Shown: positions 12,701 through 27,700, counted from the stretch's first letter. The stretch is 64,000 nt of DNA from Pegoplata infirma (GCA_963921195.1 OY992540.1:172641896-172705895), one strand, 5' to 3'. Notes: generated from the sequence alone by a model not told the origin. Numbers and translations are program-made.

Positions 12701-15700
12701 TGCAATATAAGATTTTAGAAGTTGTTGCATTAAGAGGGTACTGTATCTTAGGGCGTTTGACTATTAGCCATCTTGCCCAAATTTATTCAACCTTTGTATA
12801 AATTTAAAATCCTACTGATGATAACACTAACTGGAGTGTTTGAAACCCGTATGGGAAAACCAGAAATGTCTATAATTTTAGAAATTCAATTTTTCTTCTG
12901 CATTTTATCAACTTGAACACTTATATTAAATAAATTTATTTTATTCTATTTTAGGCTCGTGTTAAATTTCATCCAGCCAATCTTAGCTACAAAATACACT
13001 ATTCACCTTACGATTTAATATCAAAACTTCCATCTAGATATTTGCACTTTTTCTGTGCCTTAGATTTTATGGAACAAGAAATTGAAATAAATTTTTCCAA
13101 GTTACAGCATGAAGACGAAGATGGTCAATTAGTCATTAAATGTCCGTTTAAGTGTATATTTGAATCTGCAGACTACATAACTGAAATTGGTCGTATCGTT
13201 GAAGATAAGAAATCCATTTTAAATTCCTTAACTGAGATGGCTCCCCAAAAGCTCTTAAATCTGGCTACAAGTGGCTTATCCATGAAAGTGTATACCTCGA
13301 ATCTTTTGACATTAGTTCGTATGTTAGAATCATATTGGCACGAGAAAGAGTCTCAAAGTGAGCGTAAAGACTTGGGAAAATATCCAAGTAATCTTAAGAC
13401 TACAAAATCTATAGATTGGTGTCAGCTATGCAATGAACTACTGAAGTTTAATGCCAATTCTGAGGATGATTTTGATAAATCGGAAGAATATGAACCAACG
13501 CTTAATAAAGAAGAACGTGTCGTTAGAGCCCAAGATGTGTTTGTGGTTAATTTACCAACCATTCAACTAAAACTTCATGACGAAATGATAAATGATAATG
13601 CTACTGTAAGTCACGATAGAGATTTAAAGGTACCAAAAATAATATTGGAAGCAGAACAGCAAAGAGAATCGATATTAAAAAAAATTATTGAGTAAGTTAT
13701 TAGTATTGAAATAAGTAAAAACAGTGTGCGCCATATTTTATATCGCTATGGCAACATTTATTAACTTTGACATTTGTCAAACGATTGACTTTAATACACA
13801 GTTTTTAAAACGTTAACTTAGTACAATTTTTGCCATGGTCATTGACAAGCTCAAGGCAAACATTTGCGCCGAAAAAGTTATGGAAAATGCAGCGTGTGTC
13901 ATATTTTCTGTCGGTATAGCAATGCTAAATAACTTTGAAATTTGTCAACCAATTGACTTATAACATATTCGCATTCATTTAAACTAGTTTAATTATTCGT
14001 TTTCCCTATACAATACAAACGGGCCAGTACTGCTTAAGTACCTTGCGCGGTAATACAAGTACTGTCAGCTTTCTTATATAAGTACTGCGTAAGTGTGAGA
14101 TTTATAACACCGTTGCAATAAAACTCCGTAGGTTCTCAAAACCAAATATATATCGTTGTGGCAGCACTTCAAAAACAAAAATTGGAGTGGTTTCCCAGCA
14201 CTTAAAAAATAAAACTGCTTTAGAATTTTTAGAAGAATTTGTGTTGGAAGCCAACGTTTTCTTTAGAAGAGGAATCTATGAACTTGAAATCTATTTTTAA
14301 TTTATTTTTTAAAGTTATACTATTGAATGGGAAAATTTTTAAATTTAATGTGTTGGCTTTTAGCTGCGATATGCCAGCCCGAGCTTATATTAAATGATGC
14401 AAAGGTCATGTTGGTTTCCTTTCATGTGAAAGATGTACAGTAGGGTGGAGCAAATTTAGCCTTTTTCGAATTTCGAAAACGTCGGGGTCGGGAAAGTTGC
14501 TTTTATGGTCGATATATACTCACAAAAATATTGGACCTGTATGACATTGGCTTTGGTTTCCTTTTTTGACCTAAAAATCGGAAAGCTCCGAACGAAGTGA
14601 AACAAAAAAATTTTAACTTTTTTTTTTGCTTAAAATATTAGGACCAGAGACCATAACTGTTATGTGATTTATTAAAAAAAATCAAATTAAACTGTTCAAA
14701 AATATTTTTTTGAATAAAAATAAAAAATAACAGTTTGAAATGATTTATATAAAAATCTGTTCAAATTAACAGAAATAAAAAACTTTTATTTTTTATAACT
14801 GTTATCAAAAACTCTTTGAGCTTTAAAAAACTTGAGAAATTAAAATAAAACTAAAATAAACGCATGCCAAAGAAGCCTATTGAAAGCTTATACTTCAATC
14901 ATTGATTTAAAGACATAAACTTTGATTGATTTTTTTTTTAAATAACTGTTATAACAGTTATTTACTTCAATAAATATAAAATAAAAGTTATTTTAGATTA
15001 TTTGAACAAAAAGTTTTTAATAACTGTTATTTTTTACTGTTATTGATAAAAATCAAAAAATAAAAGTTATTGCAAATATCAACACGGGACATCTATAGAA
15101 GTCCTTTCATATATAAAATACTTAGTTTGGACAACATTCGTTTAATGATTTTTTTAAAACAAAAAGACACATATAACTGTTATATTTGGTCTCTGATTAG
15201 GACATTACTGAAAAAAATTAGTTTAGTCTGAAATTTTTTTTTTTGTTTCTTATTTTGCACAAAAAGTTAGTATATCCCCTAGTATATCCCCTCAATATAA
15301 ATAATAAATATTCTCTTGGAAAAATTACAGAAGCTTTTGAATCGAGGGTTACTTTTTCGTTCGTGAACATTAATGGTTATAAAATTATCGACCATCATTC
15401 TTATAATGCGTTTTCAAAGTAACATAAATAATTGCAATAAAAGAATTTAATAAATAGCAAAAATATTTTTAAAAAAAAATATATTGTACCAAAATTGTAC
15501 AAATGTACTGCCAACGCACTTTTAAGTTTGTTATTTGAAGCGTTGGCAAAGCGTTTAATTTTACAAAAAATAAGTGCTTTGGCAAAACTTTATTTTTTGT
15601 ACTGCTGGCAATTTCTGCCTGTGTAGTTTAAATGAATGCGAATATGGTATTACAAACAAATGTTTTTGAAACGTCATCAATCAAGTACAATTTTTATCAA

Positions 15701-18700
15701 GTACAAACTTTCGTGCCAAATTATCAATACACTGAAAAAATTAGTTGCCAGTGAACGAAATTTATAGTATTTATGAACAAATACATACAAATTATGAACT
15801 TTTTCATTAAATAGTTGAACTTGTTCATAGTATTTATGAAAAATTGTTAAATAGTTGAACTTGTTCATAGTATTTATGAAAAATTGTTAAATAGTTCTTA
15901 AATTTTACATATTAGGATTTATTCATAAATACTACGAAAAATATTATAAGTATTATGAAAAAGTTAATAAATGTTATGAATTTGTTCATAAATACTATGA
16001 AAATCGTTCTTTGGAATTTTTTTTTTGTGTGTGTATATACCTCGAAAATAGAGATGGGCTCGTGAGTGAATTTTGACTCACGCTTACGAAATAAAAATAT
16101 TACTCACGCACTAAATAAAATAAACAAATTTTTAGTTAACTTTTTTCGAATTATTGCACAAAAGTGTACAATTTCCTAAAAACAATCATAAAAAAATATT
16201 TCAATAACAATTTTGTATTCATTAACCTCTAAATTCAATATGATGACAATTTTCTTACTTGTTTTCTGTTTCAGACAGCACAAAACAATTACGCAAACTC
16301 ACGAAACAAAAATAACTCACACACGAAACCATTTTGGTCCCAATATAAAAATTGTGCCGTATCTTAAATATGTCAATAGGCAACAAATATAAGCCCATTT
16401 CACTTTGTGTTGTTACCCTACACACAAAAAAATTAAAATGAGTTTCAATCACTAAAATGATTATATCAATTACTATTTTAATTGACTTTGCACCTATCAC
16501 GAAAGAGATTTATTCTCAATTCACGGAAATTTTCGAAATCGAAAATGTTTTTCTCTAAAATTTTTTGTGTGTAGTAGAGGGTATTCAAAGATTCTCAATG
16601 TCGAATATAATACTTTCATTTGTTTTATTTCATTTTATATTTAGAGAATCATATTGGCAATACACCGAAAACAGTTTCGAAGAAATTAAATACAGATTAA
16701 ACGAAGCTGGTTTTAATCAAATGGAACAGAAGCACTTAGAAGAAATTCATGAGTTTATTGAAAAACATGAAATGGGAGTGTCCGTAATTGATTTAATGGT
16801 AAGTGTAATAGTTGTTTAATTGAAGCAGCTAAGAAAATATTTTATTTATTCAACGAATTAAGTTTTAATCAGTCTGTTTAAGATTAAGCACATTTAAGAT
16901 CTTTACTTCTTTTCGAGTAAAATAAGAGATAAAAAAACTTAAATGTTTTTTGTAAGAAAAAAATACAAAAATACAAGAAAAAACTTAAATTTAAATAAAT
17001 TTATCAGGGTATTCACTTCAGAATTTTTTGACCCTTGCAACAGTGCAATATTGCAACATTTTTAAAAAAAAAAAAAAAATTTATTAAAATTTTTATTTTT
17101 CTATTACCTTTTATATGATGCGTAGTTGCAAGAAAAGATTTGCAATTTATTTTAATATAAATACAATTGCTTTTATTCACAAAGAAAAAAGCGAAAAAAG
17201 TTGCAATTTTGACATTGCGCAATTTTGCAAGACTAAAATTTCTGACGTGAATTCCATTTATGTTTTAAAATAAAACATTCAGCCTTACCATAGAAGAAAA
17301 AAATAAAATTAAAATCGACTTTTAATTTTATTTAAATACAAATTCAGCCTTACCGTAGAAAAATAAAATATATTTAAAAGCAGCTTTTAATTTTATTTCT
17401 TTTCTTGTTGTAAAGGCCATTGTTTTTGTTTTTGAAATCGACTTTCAAAAAATGTATTGAAAATTTGAAATTTAAAATAAAACTTTTGTTAAAATAGACT
17501 TTTAATTTTTCTTTGGAACGGGCCATTGATTGATGAAATAATAAATTTTGTTAAAGTTGATTGATTAAAAAAAGTACAAAAGTTGATTGATGAAAAAACA
17601 AAAAAAAGTTGATTTTGAAATAATAAGAAATGATGAAAAAGAAAAAAGTTGATTGGCGAATAACACTGTTCGACACCAAAAAACTCCCAGTAAAATGTCT
17701 AACTGGTCCTTATAGATTTTAGTCTCCTGATTCCAAATCTGCCATCCAAATTTTTGTAGCACGTACCGTTTTGTTTGATATTCGCTGTTACAAAGTCAAA
17801 AAATCAATTTTTTTAGCACTTTTTGGGGTCTACTGTGACGTATTCTTACGTTGCTTCCACAACATAGGACTTGATTTTATATAAAATGGACCTCCTGATT
17901 ACTGCAATTAACATTTTTCTAGCATGTTCCGTTTTCGAGATATTCGCGTTTGAAAATTTTATTGTGATTTATAAAGAATATAAGTGCGTGGTAGGGTTAT
18001 ATAGTCGCAACAAAAAGTCGACTTTTCGACTTTTCGACTTTTTTCAATTTCTAAAAAGTCGATTTTTCGACTTTTCGACTTTTTTCAAATTTTAAAAAGT
18101 CGACTTTTCGACCTTTCGACTTTTTAAAAAGTCGACTTTTTTCGACTTTTCGACTTTTTTCGACTTTTCGACTTTTTTTTTACTTTTTTCGACTTTTTAA
18201 CTTTTTTCGACCTTTTCCAACTTTAAAAAGTCGATTTTTTTGTAAATAAAAGTTTAGTTTTGACTTGTTGTAAGCATTTAGGTGCTATTTTTTTTTTTTT
18301 TTGTTGTATTTTATTTATCAAAAAAAGTCGAAGAAATTGAAAATGTGGAAAAGGTTGAAAAAATCGAAAGCAAAAGAGTCGACTTTCGATTTATAGAACC
18401 CTATCACTGAGGTGTTTATAATAATCAAAAATATTGGTGAATATTGCAGTTAACACTTTCTAACTCATGAATTTTGCATTGACATTTTTGCTTCACATAC
18501 AAAATACATGGAAACACCAATAGCTTCAGTTGTTATTAAACTCGGCTCTCATTTGAATTTTTTTTTCAGAAGAAAGAAATTGTTTTCATTTAGCAAAAGT
18601 AAAAAAAAAAAATCAAAAAAAAAAAATTGAAAAAAGTCGAAAAAAGTCGAAAAAGTCGAAAGCAAAAGTCGACTTTTCGACTTTTTAAGAACAAAAAAGT

Positions 18701-21700
18701 CGATTTCGACTTTTCGACTTTTTCATACAAAAAGTCGATTAATCGACTTTTCGACTTTTCGACTATAGAACCCTAGTGCGTGGCAGTGGAGTTTGAGTTT
18801 TTCAAATGCCAATATTTCAACAACGGCTCGCGCTAGAAAAATTTGAATGACAGATTTTGAATCAAGAGGTACCATTTATACTAAATCTAGTCATATTTGG
18901 CGTGAACAACTTAAGAATAAGTTACAGTAGGGACCTAAAAAGTGCAAAATTAGCGTATTTTTCAATATTCAAACGCGATAATCTTAAAAACCTTACGTAA
19001 TAGAAAAATTTGAAAGGCGGATTTGGGATCAGGGGTCAAAATCTATTTAATTCATGTATTCTGATTCATGGGAGTGCGAATTTTTATGAATTTGTTCAAC
19101 AGTGTAATTTGATAAATAAAAAAGTTGATTTATGAAAAATCAAACAAAAGTTAATTGATGAAATATAATTTTTTGCGACAAAAACATTCCAATCATAGAG
19201 CCACTTTCGTCGCTTTAATAAATAAACACCAACTGTCATATAAATCAAAGTTTTCCATTTCAATATATCCCTCGATTTATCAAAATCACTCAACACTCAA
19301 GAAATTATGATGGTAGATTCCACTACAAAAGACAGTTAAAACAACTACATTTGTTGTTTCGGCGTCCACTACATTTTACGTAAAATCAACCAAAAATTAT
19401 TGTTGTTTTTAACTACGGATTACAAAAACCGCTGAAAACGACTTCAAATTACAGTTGTTTTTACTGTAACTCAAATTATGGGAATTTTATCAACAAAAAA
19501 AAACTTCTAGACGTAAAAATGGTTAAAATTGTTTGGTAATAATTCTTGCTGCATTTGACACTTCAAAAAAAAAAAATCTACGCGTAAGGTTAGGTTGGAT
19601 GGGCGTCCGCCAATTTAGCGAATTCACTCGGAGGCCATAAGGCCCATTGTTGTCGAAAAAAATGCATGCAACATTTTACGAAAAAAAGTTTCGTACTTTT
19701 TTTCGTAAAATACACGAAAGTTGACTACATAGTACGAAAAACTTTAGTACTGAATTTCGTATTTTTATTTTTTTTAAATGATTAGTAAAAATTTTTTTCG
19801 TAATATTTACGAATGTTGACTACATATTACGAATAAAATGTTGTAAAATCTTTTGTAATTTTACGAAAGTAACGAAAAAAAATAATGTAAATGCTTTTTT
19901 CGTAAAAAATACGAATGCTTTTTTCGTAAAATATACGAATGTTGACTGCATATTACAAAAAAAGTGTACAGACTTTCGTATTTTTACGAAAATAATTCGT
20001 AAAAACTTCTTTCGATAAATATACGAAAGTGGACTTTATATTACGAAAAAAAATAATCAAGAATTTTGTAATTTTACGAAACTAATGAAAAAAGAAGAAA
20101 TCTTTAAATGCATGCTTAAAGGGTGTTTTTATGCCCTCCAACTACAGTATTGGGGTATACTCACTTTGTCATTCCGTGTGTAACGCTTCGAAATATCGGA
20201 CGGGGACCCCATAAAGTATATATATTATTGTTCCATGATAGATTCTAATGCATTCTATTAAGGTCCGTCTATATAAAGATACCATCCAAAATAAAAAAGC
20301 TAGACTCCTGAAGTTTAGCACGAACAAGTCTTTTGGTCATGGTCAGGCTAAGTTCGTACGTGGGCAAAAAAGTTTCCCCTTAAAGAAATAAACCGAACTC
20401 TGAAAAACGCAATTTTTTTAAAGTGTTTTTTTGCATTTTTGTTAATCAAATGAAACATTTTTATGTCAAAAAAAAAAAAAATAAAGTACTGAGCTTCGAC
20501 CCAGGGGATTAGAAAATGTATTGTGGTCGTGGGTAATAATAATAATAAGCCTTGCTCAAAAAGTTTTTGAGCTACCTCATGGTGGGCATAGGCTCTCAAT
20601 AAAATTTTTCCAACTGGAACGCTCACTGGCTGTAATGTACATAATGAATAGTTGGTAACCCTTCTTTATAATCTGTCATTTCTCAATTCTTTATATACTT
20701 ATCCTTCTTAATTTTATGTATCAGCTAATCAATCTTTAACTAGCGTGCATTCAATCATCTACTTTCTTTATAACCCAAATGAATTAATAAATCTTTTATA
20801 ATTAGTTATATTTTAAATAATAACTAAAGAGCGTTTTATTTCAATAATACACAACAGTATTGGCGACGAAGGTGAAAAATAAAGAGCAAATTCATCAAAC
20901 TAAAAAAAATAAATAAAAATTCAACAACTAAAGAAAAAATACATTGGTAGTAAACGGTCTTAACCTCAAACAAAATGGAGGCCCAGGTGGAGCAACTGTT
21001 ACGAGCAATAACAGCCATGACTACGACGATGCAACAGCAACAGCAGCAAATACAAGCAGCAATTCAACAGCCAACTAGCACAAGTGTCAATATCATTTCT
21101 AATTTTGATGCATTCGTTCCAAAAACAGAATCATTTCGGATGTACAAAGAGCGTTTGGAAATTCATTTTCAAATTAAGAAAATTTTTGATGATAAGGACA
21201 TGTGTGCCAAACTTTTGTTGCAGTACATAGGGTCAGAGACATATTCACTGCTGACGACATTAGCTGCCCCTAAAAACATAAACCAGCTCAAATATAACGA
21301 AATAGTGAAGCTGCTGGAAACACACTTCTGTCCCGAAAAGAACGTGTTAGTAGAACAACACAAATTTCTTTCTGAAATTCAGAATAGTGAGCAATCTCTT
21401 TCAGATTTTGTAGCTGTTTTACAACGAAGGGCAACGGAGTGTGATTTTGTTTGTGAATGTGGGAAGTCTGTTTCCGAAATTTTTCTTAGATCGCAGTTAA
21501 TTAGAGGATTGCGTGATGGTTACATCAGAGAACAGCTACTACAAGATACAAAGTCAACTTTTACACAGATTGTCGAAAAGGCAAAAACCCTGGAAGCCGC
21601 TAAAATAAACAACAAAGTAATTGCAAACAATGCAACTGGTTCTACAGGTGATATTCATCAAGTCCGTCATCAACATGGCGATAATCATTGTGGCGGTAGA

Positions 21701-24700
21701 AATCGTAATCGGAGTATTTCAAGAAATCGAACATCAAAGTCATCAACAAGGGTTAACTACAGCGAATTGGGCATAGAAGGTTTGTGTTTAAGATGTGGCC
21801 GCAGTAATCACTTATCGAAAGAGTGCAAAACGGATAAGAACAAATTAAAATGCAACTCATGTGGTAAAACTGGTCATGTGCAAAAGGTTTGTATTCAGGA
21901 TAGAATGAAACAAAAGAAATCGAAAAATACCAACAACGACAACAACGCATCAAATTCTATCGAATCATTCACAACAACAACAGATGATTTTTTTGGCGTT
22001 AATCAAGTAATCGACATCTACAGCAAAACAGCTGTGTCACATACAGATGCACAAAATTTTTTTACAAAAGTGTTTATTGAAGGCAAAGAGCAGCAATTTG
22101 AAGTAGATTCTGGTGCAGGGTATACTTTAATTCCCGAAAATAATTTTAACAAATTAAACATAAACACGAAAATGGAAAAAACTAATATTGCTTTTCGATC
22201 CTACACGGGAGATATTTTCATACCGTTGGGTGTCGTGAACGTAAATGTGAAATACAACAGCAAGTCATCAAAAGAGCAAATGTATGTGGTGTCAAAAGAG
22301 CAGTCAGCTTTGTTGGGGCGTGTGTGGATTCGCCATTTGAAAATTAATTTAGCGGAAATTGATCAACAAAGTGGCAATAAAAATCGCACTAGTGAAAATA
22401 TGAAAATAAATTCGATTTCTCAAGTACAACAAAAATTTCCACAAATTTTTCAGGAAAAAGTAGGATGCATCCCAGACTTGGTGTGTAGTTTAAAGCTGCA
22501 AGAAGGAGCGAAACCCGTGTTCTTAAAGGAAAGGCAAGTACCCTTTGCTCTTCGTGAGAAAGTGGAACGGGAACTTGATAGTCTGGAAAGAGATGGTATA
22601 ATTTCTAAAGTGAATACAAGCAATTGGGGGTCACCGTTGGTGGTGATTCCGAAGCCTGATGGGAATGTACGGTTGTGCGTAGATTATAAGGTCGCTGTAA
22701 ACCCTCAACTAGAATCAGCCCATTACCCAATTAAGAGAATCGACGAAATATTTAACAGTTTAAAAAACTCTAAATTCTTCTGTAAATTAGATTTATACAA
22801 AGCGTATCTTCACGTGATGGTTGACGAAGAAAGTAAACAGGTACAAACAATTTCGACACACCGAGGTACGTACCAAATGAATCGCTTATCTTTTGGAATC
22901 AAAACTGCTCCTAGCGAATTTAACCGCATTTTAGATCAAATTTTACAAGGACTACATGGTACTATCTCATATTTCGATGACATCATTATTCATGGTGCAA
23001 CGTTAGAAGAGTGTGAAGAGCGTCTAATCAATTGTTTTGAAAGATTGAGCAAATATCAACTTCATGTAAATAAAAACAAATGTGAGTATTTTAAAGAGCA
23101 AATTAGATATCTCGGCTACGTTATTAGCCACAACAAAATATCGAAATGTCCAACCAAAGTACAAGCGATCGTAAACCTCCCAAGGCCTGAAAGCGCGGAT
23201 GATACTAGGAGATTCCTCGGAATGATAACATATTACTCCAAATTCATTCCAGATGTTTCTACACTCACATTTCCATTACGTCAACTTTTAGAAAAAAATC
23301 GAAAATTTACTTGGTCCACAAAATGTGAAGAAGCATTCAAAAAATTAAAACGTGAAATATTGCAAGATAGAGTTTTGGTGCCTTATAATCAACAATTGCC
23401 AGTAACGCTAGCTTGTGATGCAAGTCCAACGGGGATAGCAGCTGTGTTATCTCATATAATGGATGGTGAAGAACGCCCTGTAGCGTTTATATCGAGAGCA
23501 TTAACAAGAGCAGAACAAAACTACAGCCAGCTAGACAGAGAAGCATTAGCGATTATTTTTGCCGTAGATAAATTCTTCATGTATTTACATGGAATTCACC
23601 TTGCTAACGGATAACCGACCACTTTCTAGAATTTTCCATCAAAATGCAAAAACACCAGCCATGACATCAGCCAGACTGCTTCGGTATGCGTCATTCCTTC
23701 AAGGATTCAACTACAAAATTGAACACCGAAAAGCCGAAGACAACGTAAATGCAGATTGTTTATCAAGAGCACCTATAAATGAAGCATCAAATTTCAAACA
23801 TTTTTTAGATGAAGAGGTACGTGTTATTCAAGATCAAACTATTAACGAAATTTCTACTTTTTCAATTACTGCCACTACAATAGCTAATAAAACAGAAACC
23901 GATCCTGAACTTTGTAAATTAAAGAAAGATTTAATAGAAGGAAACAACTTTGATACCGAATATTCTATTCAAGATGGCGTGATATTCAAAGGTGATCGTG
24001 TGGTTGTTCCTACAGGGTTGCGAGAAGAAATCTTAAAAGAACTGCATCATACACATGTTGGCATCGTTAAAATGAAGCAACTAGCAAGAAAATATTGTTT
24101 CTGGAAAGGCATAGATTCCGACATTGAACGTTTGGTAAGAGCATGTGCCAGTTGTGCAAAAGTAAAAAAAAGTCCACCCAAAGTGGTAACTCATCATTGG
24201 GAAGACCCAAATGAAAATTTTCAGCGGGTCCACATTGATTATGCCGGTCCATTCCAGAATCATCATTTTTTCGTACTTGTTGACGCTAAGTCAAAATGGC
24301 CGGAAATTCGAATAATTAAAGATGCTCCTACGTCCGAAAAATCTATAACGTTATTACAGGACATTTTTGCTACGCATGGTCTTCCTCAAGTCATTGTCTC
24401 AGACAACGCCACGATTTTTCAAAGTTCAATTTTTAGAAATTATTGTACCGATAACGGTATGATTCAAAAGTTTATAGCCCCAGGGCATCCAGCTACGAAC
24501 GGGTTAGCAGAGCGTTACGTGCAGATTTTAAAGTCGAAGTTGAAGGCTATGGAAGACGATAAATTGGCGTTAAACATCAAAGTGCAGGAGATCCTTTTTC
24601 GTTATAGGGCAACCCCTTTAGCCAATGGTCAAAGTCCCGCACAAAGATATCTTGGTCGTGAAATTAGAACAAAACTAGATGCAATGCGTCCAGTAAAACA

Positions 24701-27700
24701 AAATACATCAGCAATAATCACACCAGGAGTCCGCCAAATTAGCGTGGGAGATAGGGTGCAGGTACGGTGGTACGAAAAAAAAAAATCAACTTGGAAATTT
24801 GGAACTGTTAAAATGAAGTTTGGTCGTCTTCATTATCAAATAAAGCTCGACAATGGGTACGAGTTAAAACGCCACATAAACCAATTATATCAGTCAGGAG
24901 TAGCAAAGCCGAAAAAATCGGTAACGTTTGCTGATCCAGCAGTTCAAGAAAAACCCAGAATTGAAGAAGTTCAAATAGAACGCAGGGTTGCCACCCCATC
25001 TATTGGGCAAGCTCATGAAACAACTTTGCAATCGCCGTTTTCAAGAATACAAGAGGATGCTGTGAGAAGATCCGGTCGTATTAGAAGACAACCAGCTTAC
25101 CTCAATGACCACGTCCAACATTAGCGTGGGAGATTGTAATGTACATAATGAATAGTTGGTAACCCTTCTTTATAATCTGTCATTTCTCAATTCTTTATAT
25201 ACTTATCCTTCTTAATTTTATGTATCAGCTAATCAATCTTTAACTAGCGTGCATTCAATCATCTACTTTCTTTATAACCCAAATGAATTAATAAATCTTT
25301 TATAATTAGTTATATTTTAAATAATAACTAAAGAGCGTTTTATTTCAATAATACACAACACTGGCAATACTTCTTAATTCTATTAAATTATTTATTTTTC
25401 TATTATTATAGCTGGGCATTCTGTTGACATCATCCAAAGAAGAACGACGCCATGAGTTTTTTGGCCCTCTTGCACCTTGTGGGTTATAGTTAAGAGCTCT
25501 TAAGCATATGGAGTCTTCATCTCTTCTTAAAGTGTGGCCAATCCATCCAAATTTTCTTCTTCTTATCTCGATATTTATGTCGCACATGTTTGCTTTGGCG
25601 AGTAATTGGGCATTAGTGATTTTATCAGGCCAAAATATTTGCAGGATTATGCGAAGACATCTGTTTATAAATACTTGCAGTTTTCGTTTGATTTCTTCTG
25701 TCACTAACCATGTTTCGCAACCATATAGTAAGACGGACATCATACATGCAGAGAATATATTTAGTTTTGTTTTCGTGGTATATTCATTAGATTTCCAGGT
25801 TTTGAATAAGAGTGCAAAAGCACCTCTGTGGTCGTGGGTATAAAGAATTAATTTGAATAATGATAACTCTGATAATTTTTTTACATATTTAGTGTATAAA
25901 AGATTCGGGACGTAGCCTTAAACGAAATCACTGTAAATAATGAATGAAATCTTATAAGTCTCTGTTAAGAAGAAACAATTAATTGCTTGGAAATGTTGTT
26001 GTACAAACGTTGAAAACGTTGTTCTTATTCTCAAGAAAGAATTTTTACATGTAATTTCGTTTATTTACCGATTTTTTTTTATACCCTCCAACCACAGTAT
26101 GGGGGTATACTCACTTTGTCATTCCGTGTGTAACGCATCGAAATATCGGTCTAGAACCCCATAAAGTATATTATTGATCAGTGATCGATTCTAAGACATT
26201 CTAGCGATGTCCGTCCGTCCGTCTGTAGAAGACACGATACAGTCAAAAAAAAAAGAGCTAGGCCTTCGAAGTTTGGCACGAATATGTCTTATATTCCTAG
26301 GCAGGTTAAGTTCGGAAATGGGCAAAATCGGACCAAGGGGAAAAAAGTTCCCCCTTGGAGAACTAAACCAACCTCAGAAAAACGGTATTTTTTGTAGGGT
26401 TTTTTTGTACTTTTTTTAAGCATGTGGACCCAGCGGATAAAAAAAATTAAAAAAAAGTTTGACCCACCCCTTTTGTGACGTGGATATAAAAAATGTATTT
26501 TAATAATGATTAATTGGATTAAATAATTGGAAGAATCATAATAAATCCATTTGCAAACATCTATCGCAAGGGGAAGGTGTCCCCCAATGTCTCCCACCAA
26601 ACCCCCAAACACCGCCCCCTCACAAAAAAAAAAGACGCCCCTGATTTTTTTTTTTTTTTTTTACATTTTGGAGGGTATAGAAGATTCGGCACAGCCGAAT
26701 ATAACACTCTCACTTGTTTATTTTACAAAAGATTTTTGTAAAAAAAAAAAATATTTCGTTTATTTTACGAAATAATTTCGTAAAACAAAAAAAATATTTC
26801 GTTTATTTCACGAAAATGTTCGTAAAACACAAAAATTTATTGCGTTTATTTTACGATTTTTTTTTTTGTAAAATACAAAAACAATTTCGTTTATTTTACA
26901 AAAAAATTTCGTGCATTTCGTACATTGTACGCAAGAATTTCGTGGTGCGAAACAACAAAATTTTTCGTACAATGTACGAACATTTTCGTACATATAAGGC
27001 AGGAATTTTTTTCGGTGTATAACGTTACGCTAAAGCTTAGAAAATCACGTTATAACTGCAACCTTTATGCAATAAAGGCAAAGAAACTATGCTTCCAAGT
27101 GCTGTATAGACATATAACACCGTCTGAAGCCAATATTAAACATGAACCGGATGATATTCGTCTGAAAGTATAGTAAAACTGCATTTACAGTTTTTCAGTT
27201 TGAGCTCCTGTTCCCTTTTAAAATGACTTCAAATTTATAGTTTTTCATTTCGTGATCCTGTTCCCTTTTAAGATGACTTCAAATTTTTAAAGGATGACAT
27301 TTTTTAAAATATTTTTTAAGTATTTGTACTTGACTTATAATGTCAATATTGATTGCAAATGAAAGAGGACAATCTTTGCTAATTTTTCCATTTTTTTTTT
27401 TATTTTGCCATATCAGAAAATATAAAAAAGTGCATTATTCACTTTTAAAAATTCATCAAAATATTTTGCTAAATATTTTAAATGATATTTAAGGACTAAA
27501 GTTTTTTATACCCTCCACTCTAGTGATAGAGGGTATATATAAGTTTGTCATTCCGTTTGTAACACATCGAAATATTGGTCTAGGACCCAATAAAGTATAT
27601 ATATTCATGATCCTTGATCGATTTTAAGTCGATCTAGCGATGTCCGTCCGTCCGTCCGTCCGTCTGTCTGTCCGTTGAAAACACGCTAACTTTTGAAAGA

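Larger units (their letters stand above)
20631..25360 (+). mobile_element. Ty3/Gypsy LTR retrotransposon, nearly intact, identical LTRs
   Basis: A 4730-bp element with 226-bp LTRs at each end that look identical by eye, TG...CA termini and a 5-bp duplication CTGGC (20626-20630, 25361-25365). The order Gag, protease, reverse transcriptase, RNase H, integrase is that of Ty3/Gypsy. There is no env-like frame. One frameshift in RNase H is the only visible break. Identical LTRs mean a recent insertion. Confidence 0.93.
20536..25826 (-). mobile_element. 5'-truncated LINE fragment with 14-bp duplication, split by a Gypsy element
   Basis: TGTGGTCGTGGGTA occurs at 20522-20535 and 25827-25840. On the minus strand the fragment runs from a truncated 5' end at 25826 to a (TTA)n tail at 20536-20547. 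It keeps only about 0.55 kb of its own sequence, including the C-terminal segment at 25365-25743. Confidence 0.8.
20129..25930 (+). repeat. GTCCGT-family repeat, copy 2, split by a LINE fragment
   Basis: The head (CCCTCCAACTACAGTATTGG, TCACTTTGTCATTCCGTGTG) is at 20129-20521. The tail (TATAAAAGATTCGGGACGTA) is at about 25895. The middle is separated by the LINE inserted with a 14-bp duplication. Confidence 0.6.

Noticed and set aside
23589..23614. Programmed +1 frameshift in the Gypsy element
   Set aside because: Programmed shifts lie between Gag and Pol; this one cuts RNase H in two, and Gag and Pol are already in one frame. An indel is simpler.
26714..27022. 102-codon frame of Phe/Lys-rich repeats
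   Set aside because: It arises from the degenerate TTTCGTTTATTTTAC array.
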